From contig NZ_QDKO01000004.1 of the NCBI RefSeq assembly GCF_003094615.1, positions 1 through 64,000 of the forward strand: a stretch of DNA of 64,000 bases. Direction: 5' to 3'. The notes beneath the pieces were generated by a model. The model was given only the letters and a program-made list of their open reading frames with translations. It had not been told where the DNA came from and did no database searches. Below, in pieces: positions 18,724-27,379 of the stretch. This DNA comes from Caulobacter radicis (GTDB lineage Bacteria; Pseudomonadota; Alphaproteobacteria; Caulobacterales; Caulobacteraceae). Each line of letters opens with the position of its first letter. The first letter of the stretch is position 1. A program made the translations under genes and the position numbers.

Positions 18724-20145
18724 ATGACCCAGTTCTGTAGCCTCCAGATCTTCAACATGACGCCGTATGACGCCATTCTCAGCCTCAGCCTGATGGAGCG
18801 CCATAACTGGGAACCGCCCTACGATCGCACGCCCATGCAGTTTCAGGGCGCCCGCGTCGCCCCGTTCAGCTCCACCGAACTCCTTCCGCTGCACATCGCC
18901 GACGACACCAAGACGGCGGAGTTTCGACTGAACTTCGCGATCGGCCGCGGAGAGGTCGGTACGATCGGCGACGGCTGGGCGCCGATCAAAGGGGTCAACG
19001 AGGATACCAAGAAGTTCTTCGACGCCGGTGAACGCAAGGGCTACCTGCCTACATTCGGCTCGGCCGCAGGCGACTTCCGGGTGCTCGAGGTGGAGTACGG
19101 CACCGGAGAGGACGAGAACGACCGCCACCTGGCCATCGCCATCATCCCGCGCATCGACGCCAAGACCTGGATGTCCAACCTGCCGGATGAAACGATGCTG
19201 CGCGACCTCACCCTGCCGGGGGCCCATGACGCGGGCACCGCCGCCGACATCATCGACCTGAGCCGCTGCCAGGACCTGACCATCGCCGAGCAGTTGGACG
19301 CGGGCGTCCGCTACTTCGACATCCGCCTGACGCCGTTCTATCCGCTCCAGATCTGCCACGGACTGTCGCGCACCGGGAAGTTCTTCGAAAAGGACTGCGC
19401 CGCGCCGATGGCCGAGTTCCTGCGTGATCGCGGTCCGAAGGAAACGATCGTGCTTTGCGTCAACTCGGACGTCGACGACAATCCTCTCGAGAACTTTCAC
19501 GACAACCTGATCGGGCTTCTCGATCGGTCGCTGAGCGACACCTTCCAGACGCCCGGCGCAGGCCTCAAGCGCCTGGAAGCCGGCCAGCTTCAGCTCCCCC
19601 TGAAAGAGCTGAGAGGCAAGATCGTCCTTCTGCGCCGCTACCCGCTCCAGAGCGGCGGCAACCCGATATACGCGCCGCTAAGCGGCATCCAGATGATCCA
19701 GTTCACCGATAAGGGCGGCACGAACCGTTATCCCTGGCCCCAGAACTCCGACACCTTCGCGGAGGTCAAGCTGAAGGGCGAAACCGGCGTCAACTACCAG
19801 CTCGACCACTACAAGCCCGGCGATCCCTATCTTCAGGCCTACGCGATCCAGGACAACTACGAGAAACAGACCGAGGACGCCAAGACCGCCTATGTTCAGC
19901 AGTATTCCGACGTCGCCCGGACGGAATATAGCGGCACCTGGTTCATCAACTTCCTGAGCCTGGCCGGCCCCGAGACGCCGCGCGGTTATGCGACGGGGTT
20001 CAAGAACATCAACGCCCGGATCTTCCAGTACATCGTGCAGACCGGCGTCGGCCGCTATGGAACCCTGCCTCTGGATTTCGTCAGCGACCCCGAAGGCCTG
20101 CTGGACCTGATGATCGCCAGCAACCAGAAGCTCTTCGTCAAGTGA
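18724..20145 (+). CDS. PI-PLC X-domain protein with an extra N-terminal domain
   Basis: A 474-residue protein. Residues about 155-330 match the phosphatidylinositol-specific phospholipase C X domain: TLPGAHDAGT with the first catalytic histidine, TIAEQLDAGVRYFDIRLTP, and ICHGLS with the second. The fold cleaves the phosphodiester of inositol lipids. The ~150-residue N-terminal part (CSLQIFNMTPYDAILSLSLM...) resembles small beta-sandwich lipid-binding modules, but I cannot name it. There is no signal peptide, so the protein is either cytosolic or leaves by another route. The ATG at 18724 follows GGAAAG; the longer frame upstream is arginine-rich and unlike the family. Base use is somewhat less GC-biased than its neighbours. 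Confidence 0.8.
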   Translation: MTQFCSLQIFNMTPYDAILSLSLMERHNWEPPYDRTPMQFQGARVAPFSSTELLPLHIADDTKTAEFRLNFAIGRGEVGTIGDGWAPIKGVNEDTKKFFDAGERKGYLPTFGSAAGDFRVLEVEYGTGEDENDRHLAIAIIPRIDAKTWMSNLPDETMLRDLTLPGAHDAGTAADIIDLSRCQDLTIAEQLDAGVRYFDIRLTPFYPLQICHGLSRTGKFFEKDCAAPMAEFLRDRGPKETIVLCVNSDVDDNPLENFHDNLIGLLDRSLSDTFQTPGAGLKRLEAGQLQLPLKELRGKIVLLRRYPLQSGGNPIYAPLSGIQMIQFTDKGGTNRYPWPQNSDTFAEVKLKGETGVNYQLDHYKPGDPYLQAYAIQDNYEKQTEDAKTAYVQQYSDVARTEYSGTWFINFLSLAGPETPRGYATGFKNINARIFQYIVQTGVGRYGTLPLDFVSDPEGLLDLMIASNQKLFVK

Positions 20146-20166
20146 GCCGGCGGCCGGCTCCGGCGT

Positions 20167-20733
20167 CTAGCGCGCCGGGGCCGGTCCCAAGGCCTTGCCC
20201 ATCCGCGCCAGCGGCACGTCGTAGCCCTTGGAGGTCGGCGCGGTGAACGGCTCGATCAGCGTATAGCCGCAGGCCTCGTACAGCGGCACGCCGCCCATGG
20301 TCGCGGCCATCTCGGCGCGGGTGAAGCCCTCGCCCGCCGCGGCCTGCTCGCAGGCCGCCAGGATCATCCGGCCCACGCCCTTCCGCACGTGATCGGGGTG
20401 AGTGTACATCGCCCGCACGCGAGCGGCGTCGCGGGCCGGGTCCAGCATGGCCGCGTCGCGCCCCGCCGAATGGTCGCCGCCGAACAGGGTGGCGCGACGG
20501 CTCCAGCCGCCGCAGCCGGCGATCTCTCCGCCATCCTCGTGCGAAAAGTCCTCGACGACGAAATAGGTGCCGTCGGCGATCAGCTGGCTGTCCAGGCCCA
20601 TGACCTCGAACGAGGCCTCCACGCCTTCCGGCGGCAGGAACGGCGTCAGCAACTCGGCGATCGCCGCGTTCATCAGCGTGGTCAGGACGGGGATGTCCTC
20701 GGGCCTGGCCAGGCGCAGGGTCAGATCGGTCAT
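20167..20733 (-). CDS. GNAT-family N-acetyltransferase
   Basis: A 188-residue protein with the GNAT fold. After LTLRLARPEDIPVLTTLMNAA, the acetyl-CoA site is YTHPDHVRKGVGRMILAACE (motif A), followed by a strand and YEACGYTLIEPF (motif B). Enzymes of this family acetylate amines from small molecules to protein N-termini. The substrate cannot be told. It converges with the PI-PLC gene and is 21 bases from its stop. Confidence 0.88.
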   Translation of the reverse strand: MTDLTLRLARPEDIPVLTTLMNAAIAELLTPFLPPEGVEASFEVMGLDSQLIADGTYFVVEDFSHEDGGEIAGCGGWSRRATLFGGDHSAGRDAAMLDPARDAARVRAMYTHPDHVRKGVGRMILAACEQAAAGEGFTRAEMAATMGGVPLYEACGYTLIEPFTAPTSKGYDVPLARMGKALGPAPAR

Positions 20734-20865
20734 GGGTCCGAAATAGCCCGGCCCGGCGCTGGTGCAAGACCCCGCGCCCTATCTCGCGACCGCCCGCCTC
20801 GGCTAACCTGCCCGGCGACGGAGCCGACGCCGTCGAGTCGCCGACACCCTCCCCGGGGAGACCTG

Positions 20866-21231
20866 ATGTACCGCAACACCACCTTCGCCGCCCTGGTCCT
20901 GGCCGGGGCCGCCCTGCCCGCCGCCTCGGCCCTGGCCGCGCCCCCGCCTGGCAAGACGCTCTACGACGACAACTGCGCCGCCTGCCACCAGGCCAGCGGC
21001 AAGGGCGTCAAGGGCGCCTATCCGGCCCTGGCCGGCGCGCAGCTGATCCAGGGCGACGCCAAGCCGCTTCTCTCCATCGTGCTGAACGGCAAGAACGAGA
21101 TGCCCGGCTTCAAGGACGACCTCACCGACGCCGACCTCGCCGGGCTGCTGACCTATGCGCGTACGTCTTGGGGCAACAAGGGCAAGGCGATCACGCCCGC
21201 CGAGATCGCCGCCGCGCGCCGGCGGAAATAG
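20866..21231 (+). CDS. Small c-type cytochrome (periplasmic)
   Basis: A 121-residue protein with a Sec signal peptide (MYRNTTFAALVLAGAALPAASALA, cleaved before about residue 25) and one class-I heme c site, CAACH, after TLYDDNC. The distal ligand is probably the methionine in NEMPGF. After export, heme is attached covalently and the protein carries single electrons in the periplasm. The ATG at 20866 follows a GGGGAG ribosome site. Donor and acceptor are unknown, since no oxidase or dehydrogenase gene adjoins. The family is common as an accessory cytochrome c551/c552 type. Confidence 0.9.
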   Translation: MYRNTTFAALVLAGAALPAASALAAPPPGKTLYDDNCAACHQASGKGVKGAYPALAGAQLIQGDAKPLLSIVLNGKNEMPGFKDDLTDADLAGLLTYARTSWGNKGKAITPAEIAAARRRK

Positions 21232-21271
21232 GGCCCGGACACACGGCGAACTATTTTCGCCGAAAACTTCA

Positions 21272-21308
21272 TGACAACGTTGTCACGCGTAGCGAAAGCC
21301 GCTATACA
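21272..21308 (+). promoter_or_regulatory. Housekeeping-type promoter with an overlapping palindrome
   Basis: TTGTCA (21280-21285) and TATACA (21303-21308) are 17 bases apart, the ideal spacing for a sigma-70-type promoter. A perfect 14-base palindrome, TGACAACGTTGTCA (21272-21285), covers the -35 element, so a repressor could bind there. No protein gene follows on this strand; the likely product is the RNA at 21314-21382. Confidence 0.6.
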
Positions 21309-21313
21309 GGTCC

Positions 21314-21382
21314 TGCCCTTCCTGGGCGTTTCCTCCCAATTCACTGGGCCGCCTTCTTCTCCTGGAGGGCGGCTTTTCTTTT
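21314..21382 (+). ncRNA. Candidate small RNA of about 70 bases
   Basis: Downstream of the promoter at 21280-21308 the sequence gives a short hairpin GCCC-TTCCT-GGGC, then a single-stranded TTTCCTCCCAATTCAC, then a terminator GCCGCC...GGCGGC followed by TTTTCTTTT (21348-21382). CCTCCC matches anti-Shine-Dalgarno loops of trans-acting sRNAs in alphaproteobacteria. No open frame fits. The terminator could alternatively serve the cytochrome c gene, which ends at 21231. I do not recognise the RNA by name. Confidence 0.5.
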
Positions 21383-21390
21383 GCCCGCGA

Positions 21391-21765
21391 TCAGGCCGTC
21401 CGGACCTTGCCGTCCTCGACCATCACCGGCCAGGGCGTCAGGCGGCCGCCGGCGCAAGGTCCGCCCAGGCAGGCGCCGTCCTCGATGGCGAACACCGCCC
21501 CATGCCAGGAACAGGCGATCATGCCGCCGTCAGGCGTCAGGTACTGGTCCAGCTGCTGGGCCAACGGCAGGCCGGCGTGCGGGCAGCGGTCGACATAGCC
21601 GAACACCGCCTCGCCCCGCCGCACCACGAAGCCGTGGAAGCGGTTCTCGCCGATCTGCAGCACGTAGTTGCGCGCCGCCCCGTCGGCGATCAGGTCCAGC
21701 GGGCCAAGATTGATCCCAGCCCGCGTCGACCAGACGCGTCCGACCACTGCGGCGTCTTCCGTCAA
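21391..21765 (-). CDS. Rieske [2Fe-2S] domain protein
   Basis: About 124 residues forming one Rieske domain: RCPHAGLPL gives the first Cys-His pair and CSWHGAVF the second, 40 residues later. It binds a 2Fe-2S cluster and carries electrons. The start is not certain: TTG 21765 overlaps the stop of the fumarylacetoacetate hydrolase gene (TTGA) and gives MTEDAAVVG; GTG 21747 is an alternative. Being coupled to the tyrosine-catabolic genes, it may supply electrons to an oxygenase or simply be co-expressed. No oxygenase partner that needs it is visible. Confidence 0.85.
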   Translation of the reverse strand: MTEDAAVVGRVWSTRAGINLGPLDLIADGAARNYVLQIGENRFHGFVVRRGEAVFGYVDRCPHAGLPLAQQLDQYLTPDGGMIACSWHGAVFAIEDGACLGGPCAGGRLTPWPVMVEDGKVRTA

Positions 21766-22766
21766 ACCCGCTCGACCGTCTGTTCGATGGCGCCGAAGAT
21801 GGTGTGGCCCTTGGCGTCCTTCATCTCGATGCGGACGGTGTCGTCGCCCATCAGGAACGGCGTCTGCGGGGCGCCGTGCAGGATGGTCTCCACGGTCCGC
21901 ACCTCGGCCAGGCACGAATAGCCGAGGCCGCCCTGCGCGATCGGCTTGCCAGGACCGCCGTCGGCGTCGCGGTTCGAAACCGTGCCCGAACCGACGATGG
22001 TGCCGGCCGACAGCGCCCGGGTCTTGGCCGCATGGGCCACCAGGGTCCCGAAGTCGAAGGTCATGTCGACGCCAGCGTCGGCGCGGCCGAAGTCCTGGCC
22101 GTTCAGCTCGATCAGCAGCGCGCCATGCAGCTTGCCGTCCTTCCAGCCCGGCAGGGCGTCGGGCGACACCGCCGTCGGCGAGAAGGCGCTGGCCGGCTTG
22201 GACTGCACGAAGCCGAAACCCTTGGCCAGCTCGGCCGGGATCAGGTTGCGCAGGGAGACGTCGTTGCACAGCATCACCAGGCGGATGGCCGCCAGGGCCT
22301 CCTCGCGGCTGGCGCCCAGCGACACGTCGCCGACGATGACGGCGACCTCGCCTTCCAGGTCGCAGCCCCAGGCCGCGTCGGCCAGCGGGATGGTGTCGCG
22401 GGGGGCCAGGAAGCCGTCCGACGCCCCCTGGTACATCAGGGGATCGGTCCAGAAGCTTTCCGGCATCTCCGCGCCGCGGGCCTGGCGCACCAGTTGCACG
22501 TGATTGACGTAGGCGCTGCCGTCCACCCACTGGTAGGCGCGCGGCAGCGGGCTCAGCGCGTCGTGCTCGTGAAAGCGCTCCTTGGGCACGCCGCCGTGCT
22601 CGAGGCTTTCGGCCAGCCCGCGAAGCAAGGGCTCGCAGCGCTCCCAGTCGTCGAGCGCGGCCTGCAGCGTCGGCGCGATCGTCCCGGCGTCTGTGCACCA
22701 GGCCACGTCGTTCGACACCACGACCAGCCGGCCGTCGCGGCCGCCCTTCAGAGACGCGAGCTTCAT
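21762..22766 (-). CDS. Fumarylacetoacetate hydrolase family protein
   Basis: A 334-residue enzyme of the FAH superfamily. The metal-binding catalytic segment is around CDLEGEVAVIVGD (acidic residues) with SLRNLIPAELAKGFGFVQSK and GSGTVSNRD downstream. It should cleave fumarylacetoacetate to fumarate and acetoacetate, the last step of tyrosine breakdown. The position directly behind hmgA (25-base gap) supports this. I use ATG 22766, with a GGAAG ribosome site; the upstream in-frame ATGs are basic and unlike the family. No maleylacetoacetate isomerase is adjacent, so that step must be encoded elsewhere, perhaps by a GST-like protein. Confidence 0.9.
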   Translation of the reverse strand: MKLASLKGGRDGRLVVVSNDVAWCTDAGTIAPTLQAALDDWERCEPLLRGLAESLEHGGVPKERFHEHDALSPLPRAYQWVDGSAYVNHVQLVRQARGAEMPESFWTDPLMYQGASDGFLAPRDTIPLADAAWGCDLEGEVAVIVGDVSLGASREEALAAIRLVMLCNDVSLRNLIPAELAKGFGFVQSKPASAFSPTAVSPDALPGWKDGKLHGALLIELNGQDFGRADAGVDMTFDFGTLVAHAAKTRALSAGTIVGSGTVSNRDADGGPGKPIAQGGLGYSCLAEVRTVETILHGAPQTPFLMGDDTVRIEMKDAKGHTIFGAIEQTVERV

Positions 22767-22791
22767 TCGGCGCTTCCTCTTCCTGTTCTGG

Positions 22792-24069
22792 TTACGGCAG
22801 GCGGGCCTTGGGGAACCCGTCCCAGCACGCATCATAGTCGGCCTGAAGCGCGCGATGCTCCAGCGCGAACTTCGTCGGCGCGATCACCCAGCGGCTCTCG
22901 AACATGAAGGCCAGGGTGTGATCGATCTTGTGCGGGCCAAGCTCGGCGTCGACAGCCTTGCGATGGCTGGCCACATCGGGGCCATGGTCGCTCATGCAGT
23001 TGTGCAGGCTCGCGCCGCCCGGGGCGAAGCCGCCCTCCTTGGCGTCATAGGCGCCGTGCACCAGCCCCATGAACTCGCTCATCACGTTGCGGTGGAACCA
23101 GGGCGGGCGGAAGGTGTGCTCGGCCACCATCCAGCGCGGCGGGAAGATCACGAAGTCCACGTTCGCCGTCCCCGGCGTGTCGCTGGGCGAGGTCAGCACC
23201 GTGAAGATCGACGGATCGGGGTGGTCGTAGCTGACCGTGTTGATGGTGTTGAACCGCGCTAGGTCATAGCGGTACGGCGCGAGATTGCCGTGCCAGGCCA
23301 CCACGTCCAGCGGGCTGTGATCCCATTGCGCCGCCCACAGCTCGCCCTGGAACTTCTGGATCACCTGGGTCGGCGCATCCACGTCCTCGAAGGCGGCCAC
23401 CGGCGTTTCGAAGTCGCGCGGATTGGCCAGGCCGTTGGAGCCGATCGGCCCCAGCTCCGGCAGGCGCAGGGCCGCGCCATGGTTCTCGCAGACATAGCCT
23501 CGCGAAGGACCGTCGACCTCGACCCGAAAGCGCACGCCGCGCGGAATGACGGCGATGTGGCCGGGACCGGCCTTCAGGCGGCCCATCTCGGTCACCAGGG
23601 TCAGCACGCCCTGCTGCGGCACGATCAGCAGCTCGCCGTCGGCGTCGTAGAACACCCGGTCCCGCATCGAGGCGTTGGCCAGGTACAGGTGCACGCCCAT
23701 GCCGGCCTGGGCCGCCACGTCGCCATTGCCGGCCAAGGTGACCAGGCCGTCGACGAAGTCGGTCGGCTCGGCGGGGATCTCGATCGGGCTCCAGCGCAGG
23801 CGGTTAGGCGTCACCGGTCCGTCGAAGGCGCTGGTCAGGCGCGGTTGGTCGTAGGGCTTGTACGGTCCGTGCCCGGCGCTGGGCCGCAGGCGATAGAGCC
23901 AGCTCCTGCGGTTTTCATGCCGGGGCGCTGTGAAGGCCGTGCCGGAGATCTGCTCGGCATAGAGGCCGAACGGCACGTGCTGCGGCGAGTTCTGCCCGAC
24001 CGGCAAGGCGCCGGTCACGGCCTCGGTGGCGAAGTGGGCGCCGAAGCCGGTCTGGTAGCGGAGGTCCAT
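22792..24069 (-). CDS. hmgA: Homogentisate 1,2-dioxygenase
   Basis: A 425-residue non-heme iron enzyme that opens the ring of homogentisate to give maleylacetoacetate. The start [17 protein letters not shown] is the family N-terminus. The iron site is seen in [12 protein letters not shown] (His and Glu) and MSDHGPD (His). The central [23 protein letters not shown] region is also conserved. It follows hppD on the same strand; the 157-base gap is largely filled by an inverted repeat, so the two may or may not share a transcript. Length and motifs are normal. Confidence 0.96.
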   Translation of the reverse strand: MDLRYQTGFGAHFATEAVTGALPVGQNSPQHVPFGLYAEQISGTAFTAPRHENRRSWLYRLRPSAGHGPYKPYDQPRLTSAFDGPVTPNRLRWSPIEIPAEPTDFVDGLVTLAGNGDVAAQAGMGVHLYLANASMRDRVFYDADGELLIVPQQGVLTLVTEMGRLKAGPGHIAVIPRGVRFRVEVDGPSRGYVCENHGAALRLPELGPIGSNGLANPRDFETPVAAFEDVDAPTQVIQKFQGELWAAQWDHSPLDVVAWHGNLAPYRYDLARFNTINTVSYDHPDPSIFTVLTSPSDTPGTANVDFVIFPPRWMVAEHTFRPPWFHRNVMSEFMGLVHGAYDAKEGGFAPGGASLHNCMSDHGPDVASHRKAVDAELGPHKIDHTLAFMFESRWVIAPTKFALEHRALQADYDACWDGFPKARLP

Positions 24070-24103
24070 GTGCGTTTCCGTGCCTTCCCAGCACTTTTTC
24101 TCT

Positions 24104-24201
24104 CGTCATCCCGGAAGCCTCGAAGGGGCTATCCGGGACCCAGGGGCCGTACGCACCGCCCCTGGGTCCCGGCTCTACGCTACGCTTCGGCCGGGATGAC
24201 G
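24104..24201. repeat. Inverted repeat, family B (GTCATCCCGG type)
   Basis: Ends CGTCATCCCGG (24104-24114) and CCGGGATGACG (24191-24201) are exact complements, and the inner GGGACCCAGGGGC pairs with GCCCCTGGGTCCC. It sits between hppD and hmgA. This is a different family from the seven family-A copies. Confidence 0.85.
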
Positions 24202-24226
24202 ACGAAGGTATTTTTGCGCGAACGCC

Positions 24227-25288
24227 TTACGCGTCGACCGTGATCACGCCGCGGCGGATCTGGTCCAGCTCGATGCTCTCGAACAGGGCCTGGAAGTTGC
24301 CGTTGCCGAAGCCCTCGTTGCCCTTGCGCTGGATGATCTCGAAGAAGATCGGCCCGAACAGGTTCTCGGTGAAGATCTGCAGCAGCAGGCCCTCGTCGCC
24401 GACATTGCCGTCGATGAGGATGCGGTTCTTGCGCAGGCGCTCCAGGTCCTCGCCGTGGCCGGGCACGCGCTTGTCGACCAGCTCGTAATAGGTCTCGATG
24501 GTGTCCTGCAGCTTCACGCCGCGGGCGCGCAGGCGCTCGACGGTGTCGTAGATATTGTCCGTCGTCAGGGCCAGATGCTGGATGCCCTCGCCGTTATACT
24601 GGCGGATGAACTCCTCGATCTGGCTCTTGTCGTCCTGGCTTTCGTTCAGCGGGATGCGGATGGCCTTGTCGGGCGCGATCATCGCCTGGCTGAACAGGCC
24701 CGTGGCCTGGCCCTTGATGTCGAAGTACTTCTGCTCCTCGAAGCCGAAGACCTGATTGTAGAAGGTCGACCATGTGCGCATCTGGCCGCGCTTGACGTTG
24801 TGGGTCAGGTGGTCGAGCAGATCGAGGCCCACCGAATTGGCCGCTTCGGCCTCGGCCGCGCCGGCCACCGGCGTCCAGGCGTCATAGATGCTCCCCTCGC
24901 CTTCGACGAGATAGAGCAAGGACCCGCCGATGCCTTCCAGCACCTTGGCGCCTTCGCCCAGCACCGAGCGGCTGGCGTCGGCGGCCTTGGCGCCGCGCTT
25001 CAGGGCGTCGGCGAAGGCCTGCTCGGCGTCGCCGACGCGGAAGGCCATGCCGTTGGCCGACGGGCCGTGGGCGGCGCGGAAGTCGGCGACCTGGCCGGCG
25101 GCTTCTTCGTTGACCAGCAGGTTGATGCGGCCCTGCTTGTAGCGGGTCACGGCCTTGGTCGGATGGGTGCTGGCGGGCACGAAGCCCAACTGCTCGATGA
25201 TCGCCTTCATCGCCGCTGGATCGGGGCTGGTGAATTCGACGAACTCGAAGCCGTTCAGGCCGAGGGGGTTGTCGGACGTGACGGGCAT
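24227..25288 (-). CDS. hppD: 4-Hydroxyphenylpyruvate dioxygenase
   Basis: A 353-residue non-heme iron dioxygenase converting 4-hydroxyphenylpyruvate to homogentisate. Two VOC-fold halves are visible. The C-terminal half has the iron ligands: a histidine in HLTHNVKRG, a histidine in GIQHLALTTDNIY and a glutamate in IFFEIIQRKGNEGFG. The family C-terminus GNFQALFESIELDQIRRG is present. It is the middle step of the route aminotransferase - HppD - HmgA - FAH, all on this strand between 21.7 and 26.4 kb. Confidence 0.97.
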   Translation of the reverse strand: MPVTSDNPLGLNGFEFVEFTSPDPAAMKAIIEQLGFVPASTHPTKAVTRYKQGRINLLVNEEAAGQVADFRAAHGPSANGMAFRVGDAEQAFADALKRGAKAADASRSVLGEGAKVLEGIGGSLLYLVEGEGSIYDAWTPVAGAAEAEAANSVGLDLLDHLTHNVKRGQMRTWSTFYNQVFGFEEQKYFDIKGQATGLFSQAMIAPDKAIRIPLNESQDDKSQIEEFIRQYNGEGIQHLALTTDNIYDTVERLRARGVKLQDTIETYYELVDKRVPGHGEDLERLRKNRILIDGNVGDEGLLLQIFTENLFGPIFFEIIQRKGNEGFGNGNFQALFESIELDQIRRGVITVDA

Positions 25289-25318
25289 GCGGGCCTCCCT
25301 AAGGCTCGTGATGTTCTC

Positions 25319-26437
25319 TTACGGAACCAGCGCGGCCGGCAGGCCGGCGATCAGGCGGTCGTTGTCGGCCGGCCGGCCGATGGTGATGCGCACCCAGCCG
25401 CCCTTGACGGGCGTCGGGCGGACGATGAGCCCTTCGTGCAACAAACGCATGGCGGTGGCTTCGGGGCCAGCGGGGGTGCGCAGGAAGACGAAATTGGCTT
25501 CGGAGCGGGTGTATTCGACGCCCATCTCGTCCAGCGCCGCCTCGACGCGAGCGCGCTCGGACAGGGTCAGGGCGACGGTCGAGGCCAGGTGCTCGCGGTC
25601 CTCCCAGGCGGCCAGGGCGGCGGCCTGGCTGACGGCGGTGACGTTGAACGGCGGGCGCAGGCGATCGAGATAGGCGATCAGCTCTTCCGAGGAGGCGATG
25701 CCGTAGCCCACCCTCATGCCGGCCAGGCCATAGGCCTTGGAGAAGGTGCGCGCGGCGATCCACGGGCCGCCCCAGGCCTCCAGCACGGCCAGCATGTCGT
25801 AGGTCTCGAAATACTCGCGATAGGCCTCGTCGACGAACACCAGCGTGGTCTTCGGGGTGGCGGCCAGCACGGTCTCGACGGCTTCCTTGGAGAGGGCGTT
25901 GCCGGTCGGGTTGTTGGGCGTGCAGAGGATCAGCAGCTTGGGGCCCTTGGCGGCCGCGGCGGCCACGGCCGGGACGTCGAGGTCGAAATTGGCCAGGCGC
26001 GGCACGTCGACGAGCGCCGCCTCGGCGCACCTGGCGAAGATGTCGTAGGCCGGGAAGGTCGGCGAGGAGAGCAGGATCTCATCGCCCGGCGCCAGCACGG
26101 CGCGGAACACGTAGTCGATAAGGGCTTCGGAACCCGGCGACACCACCAGACGAGCGGCGGGCACGCCCAGGCGCTGGCCGATGGCCGCGCGCAGGGTCTC
26201 GCAATAGGGGTCGGGATAGATCTGCGGCTCGGCCACGGCGGCCATCACCGCATCGGCGACCTTCGGGCTGGCGCCCAGTAGGTTCTCGTTGCTGGCCAGC
26301 TTGGCGAAGTCGGAAAGGCCCGTTCGGCGACCGGCCTCCGCCAGGGTCATGCCCGCCTTGTAGGCCACGACGCCGTCGAGGGCGGCACGCATCGGCGTCT
26401 GGGCGGCGGCTTGGGGCTTGCGATCGAGAACCAGCAT
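25319..26437 (-). CDS. Class I/II aminotransferase (HisC-like; probable tyrosine/aromatic aminotransferase)
   Basis: A 372-residue PLP enzyme. The cofactor site has the lysine in RTFSKAYGLAGMRVGYG, with CTPNNPTGN and FVDEAYREYF upstream. Its closest likeness is histidinol-phosphate aminotransferase, many of which also accept aromatic amino acids. It lies 30 bases upstream of hppD on the same strand, which points to transamination of tyrosine to 4-hydroxyphenylpyruvate as the physiological job. Neither activity is proven by sequence. No histidine-synthesis genes adjoin. Confidence 0.85.
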   Translation of the reverse strand: MLVLDRKPQAAAQTPMRAALDGVVAYKAGMTLAEAGRRTGLSDFAKLASNENLLGASPKVADAVMAAVAEPQIYPDPYCETLRAAIGQRLGVPAARLVVSPGSEALIDYVFRAVLAPGDEILLSSPTFPAYDIFARCAEAALVDVPRLANFDLDVPAVAAAAAKGPKLLILCTPNNPTGNALSKEAVETVLAATPKTTLVFVDEAYREYFETYDMLAVLEAWGGPWIAARTFSKAYGLAGMRVGYGIASSEELIAYLDRLRPPFNVTAVSQAAALAAWEDREHLASTVALTLSERARVEAALDEMGVEYTRSEANFVFLRTPAGPEATAMRLLHEGLIVRPTPVKGGWVRITIGRPADNDRLIAGLPAALVP

Positions 26438-26583
26438 GACGGCCGCTCCGGGAGTCGGGGATACGGACGTCAGGATAGGTCAGGCGCAGAGACGTGTTGT
26501 GACGATGATGACCGGCGTTGACACTTTGCAGGTCATTTTATGACCCAAATCCCGCCAATCCGACAGACGGCCCGCTATTAGAA

Positions 26584-26712
26584 AACCTCCCCCTGTGGGG
26601 AGGAGGCCGAAGGCCGGCGGGGGTGAGATTCTCAGTTTCCGCGGTGCTGGAAGGCTCGCAGTCACGCCCCCCACCGATCGCTACGCGATCGCCTCCCCCA
26701 CAGGGGGAGGTT
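26584..26712. repeat. Inverted intergenic repeat, family A, copy 4
   Basis: Ends AACCTCCCCCTGTGGGGAGG and CCTCCCCCACAGGGGGAGGTT, with inner GGCCGAAGGCCGG and GATCGCTACGCGATC palindromes. It is almost the same sequence as the copy at 6144. The left half contains GATTC (a GANTC, CcrM-type site) at about 26624. It lies between the Lrp-like regulator and the aminotransferase gene. Confidence 0.85.
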
Positions 26713-26722
26713 CCTTGCCCCC

Positions 26723-27193
26723 CTACTCCAGATAATCCAGCGGCAGGGCCGTGGAGTCCTTGATCGTCTCCAGAACGAAGCTCGACTGGATGTCCTTGAC
26801 CGCCGGCATCTTCAGCAGCCGCTTCATCGTGAACTCGGCATAGGCGTCGAGGTTCGGGGCCACCACCCGCAGCAGATAGTCATAGCTGCCCGTCATGGCG
26901 TGGCAGCCGACCACCAGGGGCTCACGCAGGATCGCCTCCTTGAAGGCCTCGGCGGCCGCCTCGTTGTGGCGATCGACGGCGACCTCGACATAGGCCAGCA
27001 GGTCCAGCTTGGCCTTGCGCCGGTCCAGCAGGGCCACATAGCCGCTGATCAGGCCGGCGACCTCCAGCTGCTTGACCCGGCGCAGGCAGGGACTTGGCGA
27101 CAGCCCCACCCGATCCGCCAGCTCCACATTGGTGACCCCGCTGTCGCGTTGCAGGACGTCGAGGATCTTCTTGTCGGTGCGCGTGAGCTTCAT
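26723..27193 (-). CDS. Lrp/AsnC-family transcriptional regulator
   Basis: A 156-residue protein with an N-terminal helix-turn-helix (ILDVLQRDSGVTNVELADRVGLSPSPCLRRVKQLE) and a C-terminal RAM ligand-binding domain (VVGCHAMTGSYDYLLRVVA). These regulators bind amino acids and form octamers. It is upstream of the aminotransferase-hppD-hmgA genes on the same strand, which suggests that it responds to tyrosine or phenylalanine and controls them. That is inference. Two family-A repeats flank it, one at each end. Confidence 0.93.
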   Translation of the reverse strand: MKLTRTDKKILDVLQRDSGVTNVELADRVGLSPSPCLRRVKQLEVAGLISGYVALLDRRKAKLDLLAYVEVAVDRHNEAAAEAFKEAILREPLVVGCHAMTGSYDYLLRVVAPNLDAYAEFTMKRLLKMPAVKDIQSSFVLETIKDSTALPLDYLE

Positions 27194-27245
27194 CGTGACC
27201 GGATCAGCTGATTTGGCGGCAGTATATGACGAGTTTGCTCTCCAA

Positions 27246-27360
27246 TCCTCCCCCAGAAGGGGGAGGTGGCCCGAAGGGCCGGAGGGGGAAGTTGTTGCGG
27301 AGGGTCGGAAGCCACTCCCCCCCTCAGTCGCTCCGCGACAGCTCCCCCTTCAGGGGGAGC
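27246..27360. repeat. Inverted intergenic repeat, family A, copy 5
   Basis: Ends TCCTCCCCCAGAAGGGGGAGG and GCTCCCCCTTCAGGGGGAGC, with inner GGCCCGAAGGGCC and GTCGCTCCGCGAC. It lies between the start of the Lrp-like gene and the ftsZ terminator. It is the same subtype as copy 1, in the opposite orientation. Confidence 0.85.
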
Positions 27361-27379
27361 ATCTGGCGCCCAGACAGCA

